Assembly: GCA_030150085.1 (NCBI GenBank)
Contig: JASLGJ010000252.1
Location: 1-5,432 of the forward strand
Reading direction: 5' to 3'
DNA length: 5,432 bases
Origin: Candidatus Elarobacter sp.
GTDB lineage: Bacteria; Vulcanimicrobiota; Vulcanimicrobiia; Vulcanimicrobiales; Vulcanimicrobiaceae
Below the pieces are notes generated by a model that had not been told where the DNA came from, searched no databases, and worked only from the letters and a program-made list of their open reading frames with translations. Positions 1-5,357 of this stretch are shown piece after piece. The position numbers and the translations under genes are program-made. Every line of letters starts with the position of its first letter. Positions within the stretch are counted from its first letter, which is position 1.

Positions 1-888
1 GCGCGCGCGCTCCCACACCACCGGGTCGAACGGCGAGAGCAGCGCCCGCGCGCGCACCCAGCGCGGCAGCTTGGCCTCGTGCCACAGGTAGCGCTCGCCC
101 TTGAGGCCGTGCACGCGCACCGGCAGCAGCTCGCCGCTCTCGCGCAGCTCGGCGACGCGCGCGCGCGCGTCGGCCAGGTCGAGCCGGAAGTAGTCGCGCA
201 GGTCGCGCTCGGCCGCCACGCCCAGCGCGCGCGCGGAGATGCGGACCAGCTCGCGCTGCGCGTCGGCCTCGCCGGGGGTCGGGGCGTTCACGACCGCGGC
301 CGGCAGCACGCGCTCGGGCAGGTCGTAGACGCGCTCGAAGCCCTTGCGGTACGCGGTCGTGATGTCGCCGCACCAGAACAGCGCTTCCAGGCCGGTCTTG
401 ACGTCGCTCCAGCCCCACCACGAGCCCTTGCCGCGCGCGCCGTCGAAGGCGCTCGCGGGGAGCGGGCCGCGGGCCGCGATCTCGCCCCGCAGGCGGGCCA
501 GGAAGTCGGGCTGCGCGCGCACGATCTCGGCCACCCGGCCCCAGGTGCCGACCGCATTGCGCGCGCGCGCCATGCGCCAGCGCAGCAGCGGCTGGGTGGC
601 GAGCGGGAGCAGCGACGCCTCGTGGCCCCAGTACTCGAACAGGCTGCGCTCGCGCCCGTACGCGGCCCGCTCCAGCAGGGCGGGGTCGTACGGCCCCAGG
701 CGCGAGAAGGGCGGCATGTAGTGCGCGCGCACGACCACGTTGACGCTGTCGATCTGCAGCAGCCCGGTGCGCTCGACGACGCGCCGCAGCAGGCGCCGGT
801 CGACGCTCCCGCGCGGGGCGGGATCGGTGAAGCCTTGCGCGGCCAGCGCGATGCGCCGCGCCTGGGAAAGGGAGAGGTCGGAGCTCAC
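1..888 (-). CDS. ycaQ: YcaQ/AlkX-family DNA glycosylase (winged-helix, HTH_42), partial, C-terminus off the left edge
   Basis: Reading the minus strand from a GTG at 888-886 gives 296 codons without a stop up to the window edge. The family (AlkZ/YcaQ, PF06224) excises alkylated bases and unhooks interstrand crosslinks as a cytoplasmic monofunctional glycosylase. Seen: N-terminus MSSDLSLSQARRIAL; the catalytic QxD motif as LLQIDSV at residues 43-49 (Q45, D47), the YcaQ/AlkX form rather than the QxQ form of AlkZ; FEYWGHEASLLP at 84-95; WWGWSDVKTGLEAL at 157-170; YDLPERVLP at 188-196; and LLSPFDPVVWER at 283-294, a family hallmark. E. coli YcaQ has about 410 residues, so roughly 110 C-terminal residues are missing. 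The GTG start is chosen because the family's N-terminal LSxxQARR helix begins just after it; no strong Shine-Dalgarno precedes it. It is divergent from the cyclopropane synthase gene. The family assignment is firm; substrate range is inferred. Confidence 0.93.
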   Translation of the reverse strand, partial: MSSDLSLSQARRIALAAQGFTDPAPRGSVDRRLLRRVVERTGLLQIDSVNVVVRAHYMPPFSRLGPYDPALLERAAYGRERSLFEYWGHEASLLPLATQPLLRWRMARARNAVGTWGRVAEIVRAQPDFLARLRGEIAARGPLPASAFDGARGKGSWWGWSDVKTGLEALFWCGDITTAYRKGFERVYDLPERVLPAAVVNAPTPGEADAQRELVRISARALGVAAERDLRDYFRLDLADARARVAELRESGELLPVRVHGLKGERYLWHEAKLPRWVRARALLSPFDPVVWERAR

Positions 889-991
889 CCGGCCGCTTTC
901 GCGGCGGCGCCGCCCGTTCCGTCGCACCGGCGGCGGGGAGGGTTTTCGTCGAAAGGGTCTGATCGCAGCCGTGCCGGATGTTTGCTGCGCT
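889..991. promoter_or_regulatory. Divergent intergenic region between the glycosylase and cyclopropane synthase genes
   Basis: These 103 bp must hold the promoters of both flanking genes if each has its own. It contains a less GC-rich patch with an 11-bp perfect palindrome, TTTCG-T-CGAAA, at 944-954. A purine-rich stretch (GAAAGGG, 951-957) lies too far upstream of the ATG at 992 to be its ribosome site. It is 13 bp before an in-frame GTG at 971, which is therefore an alternative start. I cannot identify convincing -35/-10 boxes. Confidence 0.4.
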
Positions 992-2263
992 ATGACCGCC
1001 TTGGCCAGCAGTCCCGCCGCCGAACGCTCCTTGGCGGTGCTGCACGCGATCCTCGGCGAGCGGCTCGGGCGCGACGTCGCGGTGCGGCTGTGGGACGGCA
1101 GCGCGGTCGAGGCGCCCGGCGCGCCCGTCACGCTCGTCCTCGCCACGCCGTTCGCGCTGCGCGCCGCGCTGACGCCGCCGCTCACCTTGAGCCCGGGACG
1201 AGCCTTCGTCGAGGGCTGGATCGACTTCGAGGGCGACCTCGAGCGCGCGCTCGACGTCCTCGAGCGCAGCGTCGACCGGCTCTCCAAGCTCGCCTTGGCC
1301 AAGCTCGCGGCGAGCCTCGCCCGCCTTCCCGCCCCGCCCCGCCTGGACGAGGACGGCGCGCACCTGGCCGGCAAGCGCCACACCAAGGCCCGCGACGCGG
1401 CCGCGATCGGCTTCCACTACGACCAGCCGGTGGCGTTCTACCGCACCTTCCTGGGCGACGACCTGGTGTACTCGTGCGCCTACTGGGACGAGGGCGTGGC
1501 GAACCTCGACGAGGCCCAAGCCGCCAAGCTGGACTACGTGCTCGACAAGGTCCGCCTGCGCGCGGGGCAGACGTTCCTGGACATCGGCTGCGGCTGGGGA
1601 TCGCTGGTGATCCGGGCCGCGCAGCGCGGCGCGCGCGCGCTGGGGATCACGCTCTCGCGCCGCCAGCACGAGGAGGCCCAGCGCCGCATCGCGGCCGCCG
1701 GGGTGGAGGACCTGGCCCGGGTCGAGCTGCGCGACTACCGCGACCTGGGCGGCGAGACGTTCGACGCGGTGGCCTCGGTCGGGATGGTCGAGCACGTCGG
1801 GCGCGAGAAGCTGCACGAGTACTTCGCGGTGGCCTACCGCGCGCTGCGCGAGGGCGGGCTGTTCCTCAACCACGGGATCGTCGCGCAGGGCCGCGACGGC
1901 AAGGGCTGGCGCGCGGGCGGCGACTTCATCGGGCGCTACGTCTTCCCCGACGGCGACCTGGTCAGCCTCGACACGACCCTGCGCCAGGCCGAGGCGGCCG
2001 GCTTCGAAGTGCGCGACGTCGAGAACCTGCGCGAGCACTACGCGCGCACGCTGCGCGCCTGGGTCGCCAACCTGCGCGCCCGCACGCAGGCGGTGATCGA
2101 CGCCACCGACGCCCGCACCGAGCGCGTCTGGCGGCTCTACATGGGCGGGAGCGCGCGCAACTTCGGCCTGGGCCGGATGGGCTTGGCCCAGACCCTGCTC
2201 GGCAAGCCGCGCCCCGACGGCACGACCGACATCCCCGCCACCCGGCGCGACCTGTACCGCTAG
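992..2263 (+). CDS. cfa: Cyclopropane-fatty-acyl-phospholipid synthase (SAM-dependent)
   Basis: A 423-residue enzyme that transfers a methylene group from S-adenosylmethionine to the cis double bond of unsaturated acyl chains in membrane phospholipids, acting at the cytoplasmic membrane face. Residues 1-120 form a compact N-terminal lipid-binding region, and the methyltransferase core follows. Seen: HYDQPVAFY at 142-150, YSCAYW at 160-165, SAM-binding LDIGCGWG at 196-203, VGMVEHVG at 263-270, FLNHGI at 291-296, YVFPDG at 316-321 and HYARTLRAW at 349-357. By motif alignment, the bicarbonate-site residues of E. coli Cfa (C139, E239, H266, Y317) correspond to C162, E267, H294 and probably Y350, so the active site looks intact. 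E. coli Cfa is 382 residues. The frame stays open upstream to 740, but that part is Arg-rich and lies antisense to the glycosylase, so ATG 992 is preferred (GTG 971 possible). It converges on the S10 peptidase gene with 10 bp between stops. Confidence 0.95.
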   Translation: MTALASSPAAERSLAVLHAILGERLGRDVAVRLWDGSAVEAPGAPVTLVLATPFALRAALTPPLTLSPGRAFVEGWIDFEGDLERALDVLERSVDRLSKLALAKLAASLARLPAPPRLDEDGAHLAGKRHTKARDAAAIGFHYDQPVAFYRTFLGDDLVYSCAYWDEGVANLDEAQAAKLDYVLDKVRLRAGQTFLDIGCGWGSLVIRAAQRGARALGITLSRRQHEEAQRRIAAAGVEDLARVELRDYRDLGGETFDAVASVGMVEHVGREKLHEYFAVAYRALREGGLFLNHGIVAQGRDGKGWRAGGDFIGRYVFPDGDLVSLDTTLRQAEAAGFEVRDVENLREHYARTLRAWVANLRARTQAVIDATDARTERVWRLYMGGSARNFGLGRMGLAQTLLGKPRPDGTTDIPATRRDLYR

Positions 2264-2282
2264 CGGCGCGCGTCTAGCGCGC
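2260..2282. terminator. Convergent junction with a weak GC hairpin, possible bidirectional terminator
   Basis: The two convergent genes end 10 bp apart. GCGCGC (2266-2271) and GCGCGC (2277-2282) can pair around a 5-base loop, overlapping the last codons of the peptidase gene. There is no T-tract on either side, and alternating GC runs are common throughout the window, so a terminator role is only a possibility. CTAGCG also occurs twice, at 2260-2265 and 2274-2279, each copy carrying one gene's TAG. Confidence 0.25.
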
Positions 2283-3785
2283 GGTGCCGCTCGCGATGAA
2301 GCGGCGCAGGTCCGCGGCGAGCCGGGCGCGCGAGGCCGGGTCGTTGTAGACCATGTGGCCGGCCGGGTAGTAGGCGAAGCCGACGTGCGAGACCAGGCTC
2401 GGGTCGAGGCCGAGGTGGCCCAGGGTGTACTCGGTGCCCATGAAGGGCGTGGCCAGGTCGTAGAGGCCGTTGACCGCGAGCACGCGCAAGGCCGGGTTCT
2501 GGCTGAGCGCCTGGCGCAGGTCGTCGGTCACCGCCGGGGCCAGGATGCGCCCGCCGAAGCCACCTTCGCTGCGCTTGAAGTTCCAGTTGCGGAACACCTC
2601 GGGGTAGTCGTTGGTGCGGTACTGCTCGCCGGCCGGGTTCCACTCCAGCGCGCCCCGGCTGTAGCTGTTGAAGAGCGCGGTGTAGACCGGCGTCAGGGCG
2701 CTGTCGGTGGGGTCGTAGTCGGGCTCGGCGGTGGTCGGGTCGCGGTCGATCCCGGTGAAGCGCCCGTCGAGCCGGCCGACCGTGCGCCGCTGCGCGCGCA
2801 GCAGCTCCTTCTCGAAGCGGTCGGCCGTGACGCGCAGGTTCGCCAGGTCGACGTACTGCGTGCTCAGCCCGGTGTAGTCGTGGAGCTTTTGCACGACGCG
2901 CGCGCGCGTGGCGGGGTCGAGGCGGTCGCCTTGCGCCAGCGCGGCGGCGTAGTCGGTGCGCGCGAAGGTCCGCACCTCGGTCAGGAACGCCTGCAGGTCG
3001 GCGGGCTGCTGCGGCAGGGCGTGGTGGTAGGCCGCGACGGCGGCCAGCGAGGGCAGGAACAGCTCGTAGGGGAGATCGTTGTCCGGCCCCTCGACGAAGG
3101 TCGCGTAGTCGAGCGCGGTCGAGATCAGCACCACGCCGTTGCAGGCGATCCCGCGTTGCGCGAGCACGTTGACCAGGTTCGCCGAGCGGGTCGTGCCGTA
3201 GCTCTCGCCGATCAGGAACTTGGGCGCGTTCCAGCGCCCCGTGCGGGTCAGGTACGTCTGCACGAAGCCGGCGAAGGTCTTGGCGTCCTCGTCGATCCCG
3301 AACACCGCCTTGGCGTCGTAGGCGCGGCCGTAGCCGGTGCCCGGCGCGTCGACGAAGACCAGGTCGCTCGCGTCGAGGAGGCTGTCCTCGTTGTCGACCA
3401 GCGCGTAGGGCGGGGGCGCGGTGGTGCCGGCGTTGGACGTCACCACGCGGCGCGGGCCGAAGGCGCCCATGTGGAGCCAGATCGTCGAGCTGCCCGGCCC
3501 GCCGTTGTAGACGAAGCTGAGTGGCCGGCCCGCTCCGGGGCGGGTGTAGGCGACGTAGGACATCGAGGTGGTCGGCTTGCCGTCCTCGCCCGCGACCACC
3601 AGCAGCCCGGCGCTGGCGGTGTAGCTCAGGTCGCGCCCGGCGATGCGGGCGTGGTGGGTGGTGACGACCGGCTTCTCCGAGGGCAGGCGGGGCGGAGCGG
3701 GGCGCTCGTCCGCGGCGCCCGCGGCCGCGGCGGTCAGCACGCACGCCGAAGCCACGGCGGCGAGGAAGGTGCGCAGGGTCGTCAT
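2274..3785 (-). CDS. Secreted S10-family serine carboxypeptidase
   Basis: A 503-residue member of peptidase family S10 (PF00450), alpha/beta-hydrolase enzymes that remove C-terminal residues from peptides. Residues 1-25 look like a type I signal peptide: R5, a hydrophobic Ala/Leu/Val stretch, then AAGAA before DE. Cys15 lacks a proper lipobox. Export to periplasm or outside is therefore inferred. Family motifs: NGGPGSS at 94-100 (substrate C-terminus and oxyanion region), GESYG at 193-197 with nucleophile S195, NGLYDLATPF at 439-448 with D443, and YYPAGHMVY at 472-480 with H477. The triad is complete and the length is normal. The ATG at 3785 has only a weak GC-rich upstream purine run; an AGGAGA at 3820-3815 overlaps the upstream gene's stop but lies about 30 bp away, with no usable start nearer. 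It follows the permease gene by 33 bp, so co-transcription is likely. The specific substrate cannot be told. Confidence 0.95.
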   Translation of the reverse strand: MTTLRTFLAAVASACVLTAAAAGAADERPAPPRLPSEKPVVTTHHARIAGRDLSYTASAGLLVVAGEDGKPTTSMSYVAYTRPGAGRPLSFVYNGGPGSSTIWLHMGAFGPRRVVTSNAGTTAPPPYALVDNEDSLLDASDLVFVDAPGTGYGRAYDAKAVFGIDEDAKTFAGFVQTYLTRTGRWNAPKFLIGESYGTTRSANLVNVLAQRGIACNGVVLISTALDYATFVEGPDNDLPYELFLPSLAAVAAYHHALPQQPADLQAFLTEVRTFARTDYAAALAQGDRLDPATRARVVQKLHDYTGLSTQYVDLANLRVTADRFEKELLRAQRRTVGRLDGRFTGIDRDPTTAEPDYDPTDSALTPVYTALFNSYSRGALEWNPAGEQYRTNDYPEVFRNWNFKRSEGGFGGRILAPAVTDDLRQALSQNPALRVLAVNGLYDLATPFMGTEYTLGHLGLDPSLVSHVGFAYYPAGHMVYNDPASRARLAADLRRFIASGTAR

Positions 3786-3818
3786 GCGGCCCGCCGTTCG
3801 GCGAGCCGCGCCCGTCTC

Positions 3819-4595
3819 CTAGTTCTTTAGGAAGAGAGCCGCTGCCGCGGCGGCGAGCAGGCCGCAGAAGAGCAGCCGCAGGGTGCGCTCGGGCAGGCGG
3901 TGCGCCAGCGCCACCCCGTGGCGCACGAACAGCACCCCGCCCACGGCGAGCGGGATGCCGATCCCCCAGTCGACGTCACCGGCCAGGGCGTAGGTGACGA
4001 TGCCGACGATCGTGCCCGGCGCCACCAGCGCCAGCGACAGCCCCTGCGCGGCGGTCTGCGAGTAGCCGAACAGCAGGCTCAGCACGGGGACCGCGAAGAC
4101 CGCCCCGCCGACCGAGAAGATCCCCGACAGGACGCCGCCCAGCGCGCCGACGAGCGCGGTCCAGCCCCAGGCCAGGCGGGTTTCCGCCGGAGCGGACCCC
4201 GGGCGGGGCGCGCGCAGGGCGCGGTAGGCGAAATAGACGCCCAGCGCCGCGACGAACGCCCCGAAGGCATAGCGCAGGCCCGGGCCGGCGACGCGCGTCG
4301 CGTAGAGCGCGCCGAAGAAGGTGAACACCACCGCCGAAGCGCCCAGCAGCAGCGCGACGCGGCGGTCGAGGTCGCCCCGGCGGGCGTAGTTCCACAGCCC
4401 GACCATCACGTTGGGCGCGACCATCGCCAGCGCCGTGCCTTGGGCGTGCTGCTCGTCCAGGCCGAAGAACAGGGTCAGCACCGGGATCGCGATCAGGCCG
4501 CCGCCGATCCCGAACAGGCCGCCCAGCGCACCGAGGACCGCCCCCAGGACGAGGAAGAGGGCGAGGTGGGCGAAGTCGGGCACGCCGCCCCGCAT
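3819..4595 (-). CDS. TSUP/TauE-SafE family membrane permease
   Basis: A 258-residue, strongly hydrophobic protein of the sulfite-exporter TauE/SafE family (PF01925), inner-membrane carriers usually linked to sulfite, sulfonates or other small anions. The two homologous halves are plain: GLFGIGGGLIAIPVL at residues 26-40 matches GIFSVGGAVFAVPVL at 158-172, and AQGTALAMVAPN at 51-62 matches AQGLSLALVAPG at 183-194. Hydrophobic segments lie at about 9-28, 31-45, 54-69, 81-99, 107-125, 143-160, 163-177, 185-205, 211-225 and 237-255; some are re-entrant or half-length, giving perhaps 7-8 spanning helices. Length is typical. The start is ATG 4595, with GTG 4583 (V5) as an alternative; neither has a clear Shine-Dalgarno. 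It lies 35 bp after the small Cys-rich gene and 33 bp before the peptidase gene. The transported anion is unknown, and the neighbours show no sulfur-metabolism enzyme to suggest one. Confidence 0.92.
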   Translation of the reverse strand: MRGGVPDFAHLALFLVLGAVLGALGGLFGIGGGLIAIPVLTLFFGLDEQHAQGTALAMVAPNVMVGLWNYARRGDLDRRVALLLGASAVVFTFFGALYATRVAGPGLRYAFGAFVAALGVYFAYRALRAPRPGSAPAETRLAWGWTALVGALGGVLSGIFSVGGAVFAVPVLSLLFGYSQTAAQGLSLALVAPGTIVGIVTYALAGDVDWGIGIPLAVGGVLFVRHGVALAHRLPERTLRLLFCGLLAAAAAALFLKN

Positions 4596-4624
4596 TCCAC
4601 GCGGGCGGCGGGTTTCCGGGGTCG

Positions 4625-4642
4625 GCCGGGCTAGAGCCCGGC
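4625..4642 (-). terminator. Perfect 7-bp stem, 4-base loop hairpin holding the stop codon of the small Cys-rich gene
   Basis: GCCGGGC (4625-4631) and GCCCGGC (4636-4642) are exact reverse complements around a TAGA loop. On the minus strand the stop codon TAG (4633-4631) is part loop and part stem. No T-tract follows, so it is not a standard intrinsic terminator. It could attenuate transcription into the permease gene, protect the 3' end of an mRNA, or be chance in GC-rich DNA. Confidence 0.4.
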
Positions 4643-4873
4643 TCCGGCGCGCGCCAGGGCGCGCGACTCGGCCACGTTCGCGACCACCAGCTCGAAGTGG
4701 TCGTCGTTGCGCCGCACCTGCTCGGGGGTGAGCGGGCAGCGGCAGCTGTGCACCCTGCCGCGCACGTCGGTGAAGCGGTACACCTGGCAGCCGTCGGGGC
4801 CGTGACTGCGCTCGGTGTGCGTGCAGCTGCAGAACTTGCCGTGGTCCATCAGGGACGTTGCTCTCATCGCCAT
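4631..4873 (-). CDS. Small Cys/His-rich protein, putative metal-binding, function unknown
   Basis: An 80-residue protein I do not recognise as a named family. The middle carries a dense Cys/His pattern: FCSCTH at 14-19 (C15, C17, H19), H24, C29, H42 and SCRCP at 43-47 (C44, C46). The CxC...H...C...CxC order resembles short zinc-binding motifs in many small uncharacterised bacterial proteins, so zinc or iron binding is a reasonable inference, not a demonstration. The C-terminal half (PEQVRRNDDHFELVVANVAE, 50-69) reads as one or two amphipathic helices. There is no signal peptide or membrane segment. Starts at M1 (4873), M3 (4867) and M9 (4849) are possible. AAGGG at 4882-4878, 4 bp before M1 and 10 bp before M3, favours M1 or M3. 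An in-frame TGA at 4891-4889 rules out a longer form. Flanked by the SUI1 gene (84 bp upstream) and the permease gene (35 bp downstream). Confidence 0.72.
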   Translation of the reverse strand: MAMRATSLMDHGKFCSCTHTERSHGPDGCQVYRFTDVRGRVHSCRCPLTPEQVRRNDDHFELVVANVAESRALARAGAGL

Positions 4874-4933
4874 CGCACCCTTACGATGTCACGACGTACT
4901 TACCGGACGCTTACGATCAGGACGGACACTTAC
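4874..4933 (-). repeat. Four GTAAG-headed 11-bp repeats spaced 19/11/19 bp, upstream of the small Cys-rich gene
   Basis: Read on the minus strand the copies are GTAAGTGTCCG (4933-4923), GTAAGCGTCCG (4914-4904), GTAAGTACGTC (4903-4893) and GTAAGGGTGCG (4884-4874). Copies 1, 2 and 4 fit GTAAGNGTSCG; copy 3 keeps only GTAAG. The spacers between copies 1-2 and 3-4 are both 8 bp (TCCTGATC, GTGACATC) and both end in ATC. The whole is two 30-bp units that match at 18 of 30 positions. Copy 4 ends exactly at the ATG of the small gene and supplies its AAGGG. The stretch is noticeably less GC-rich than its surroundings. It may be an array of binding sites for a regulator, or a decayed tandem duplication. 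Confidence 0.6.
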
Positions 4934-4957
4934 GGCGGCCTGTCGCCCGGCTCGAAC

Positions 4958-5311
4958 TCAGCCGCCGGCGCGCTTCACCCGCCGCTCGCGGGCCTCGAAG
5001 TACGCCACGACCTTGTCGCGGTGATCCCCCTGCAGCTCGAGCTGGCCGCCCTTGGCGGTGCCGCCCGTCCCGCACAGGCGCCGCAGCTCCTTGCCGAGCG
5101 CCTCGAGCTCGCCCGGGGCCAGGCCGTGCACCACCGTCACCGCGCTGTTGCGGCGCTTCTCGCGCGCGACCCGGATCACGCCGTCGGCGGGCGGGGCGGG
5201 CGCCGCGCCGGGGCGCCGCGGCTGGGCGCGCTTGGGCGGAGCGGGCAGGGGCGTCGAGCCGTCGGTCGAGTAGACCAGGACGCGCTCGTCGCGCACGCGG
5301 TCGTCCTTCAC
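4958..5311 (-). CDS. yciH: SUI1/YciH-family (eIF1-like) translation factor
   Basis: A 117-residue protein starting at GTG 5311-5309 and ending in TGA at 4960-4958. Its C-terminal ~75 residues match the SUI1 domain (PF01253): GVIRVAREKRR at 44-54, AVTVVHGL at 57-64, LEALGKELRRLCGTGGTAK at 69-87 and LELQGDHRDKVVAYF at 91-105, ending VKRAGG like E. coli YciH. eIF1/SUI1 supports start-codon selection in eukaryotes and archaea; bacterial YciH is a non-essential homologue proposed to act on translation initiation at the small ribosomal subunit, often under stress. Residues 11-18 (VLVYSTDG) are the usual YciH N-terminal lead-in, followed by a Pro/Arg-rich linker at 21-41. The start is chosen because the family begins a few residues before the VYSTDG segment; GAGG lies 11 bp upstream. 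The frame stays open further upstream but has no start codon. It is the first gene of the minus-strand series and is divergent from a possible gene at the right edge. Confidence 0.92.
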   Translation of the reverse strand: MKDDRVRDERVLVYSTDGSTPLPAPPKRAQPRRPGAAPAPPADGVIRVAREKRRNSAVTVVHGLAPGELEALGKELRRLCGTGGTAKGGQLELQGDHRDKVVAYFEARERRVKRAGG

Positions 5312-5357
5312 GGCTGCTGCAACCTCGTCGGCATGGCGCCGGGTTCGGCGTGGTGTG
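5312..5357. promoter_or_regulatory. Short divergent intergenic region between the SUI1 gene and the right-edge reading frame
   Basis: Only 46 bp separate the GTG of the SUI1 gene from the ATG of the right-edge frame. If both genes are real, promoters for one or both must overlap coding sequence. On the minus strand an 8-codon frame (ATG at 5334, TGA at 5310-5308) overlaps the GTG start of the SUI1 gene. No convincing promoter boxes are visible. Confidence 0.3.

Noticed and set aside
1..10. Alternating GC runs (for example 1-10 and 2890-2910) as simple repeats or Z-DNA sites
   Set aside because: Short, inside coding sequence, and explained by Ala/Arg codons with G/C third positions.
740..991. 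N-terminal extension of the cyclopropane synthase frame back to ATG 740
   Set aside because: The 84 extra residues are Arg/Ser-rich, overlap the antisense glycosylase gene and resemble no synthase N-terminus; ATG 992 gives a normal protein.
79..2277. A 732-codon plus-strand open frame running through the left half
   Set aside because: Its product is low-complexity Ala/Arg/Gly-rich, matches no motif, and lies antisense to the YcaQ-type gene and out of frame with the clear cyclopropane synthase. It reflects the scarcity of stops in GC-rich DNA.
2260..3744. A 494-codon minus-strand frame overlapping the peptidase gene in another phase
   Set aside because: Arg/Pro/Ala-rich shadow of the S10 gene without motifs.
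2355..3830. A 491-codon plus-strand frame antisense to the peptidase gene
   Set aside because: The S10 motifs and full catalytic triad are on the minus strand; the antisense product is repetitive Gly/Val/Arg/Ala with no recognisable domain.
3900..4634. A 244-codon plus-strand frame antisense to the permease gene
   Set aside because: The minus strand encodes an unmistakable two-repeat TSUP permease; this frame is a Gln/Arg/Asp-rich mirror of hydrophobic codons.
4874..4933. CRISPR array or attachment site at the GTAAG repeats
   Set aside because: Repeats are only 11 bp, spacers 8 or 0 bp, and there are no cas, integrase or tRNA sequences nearby.
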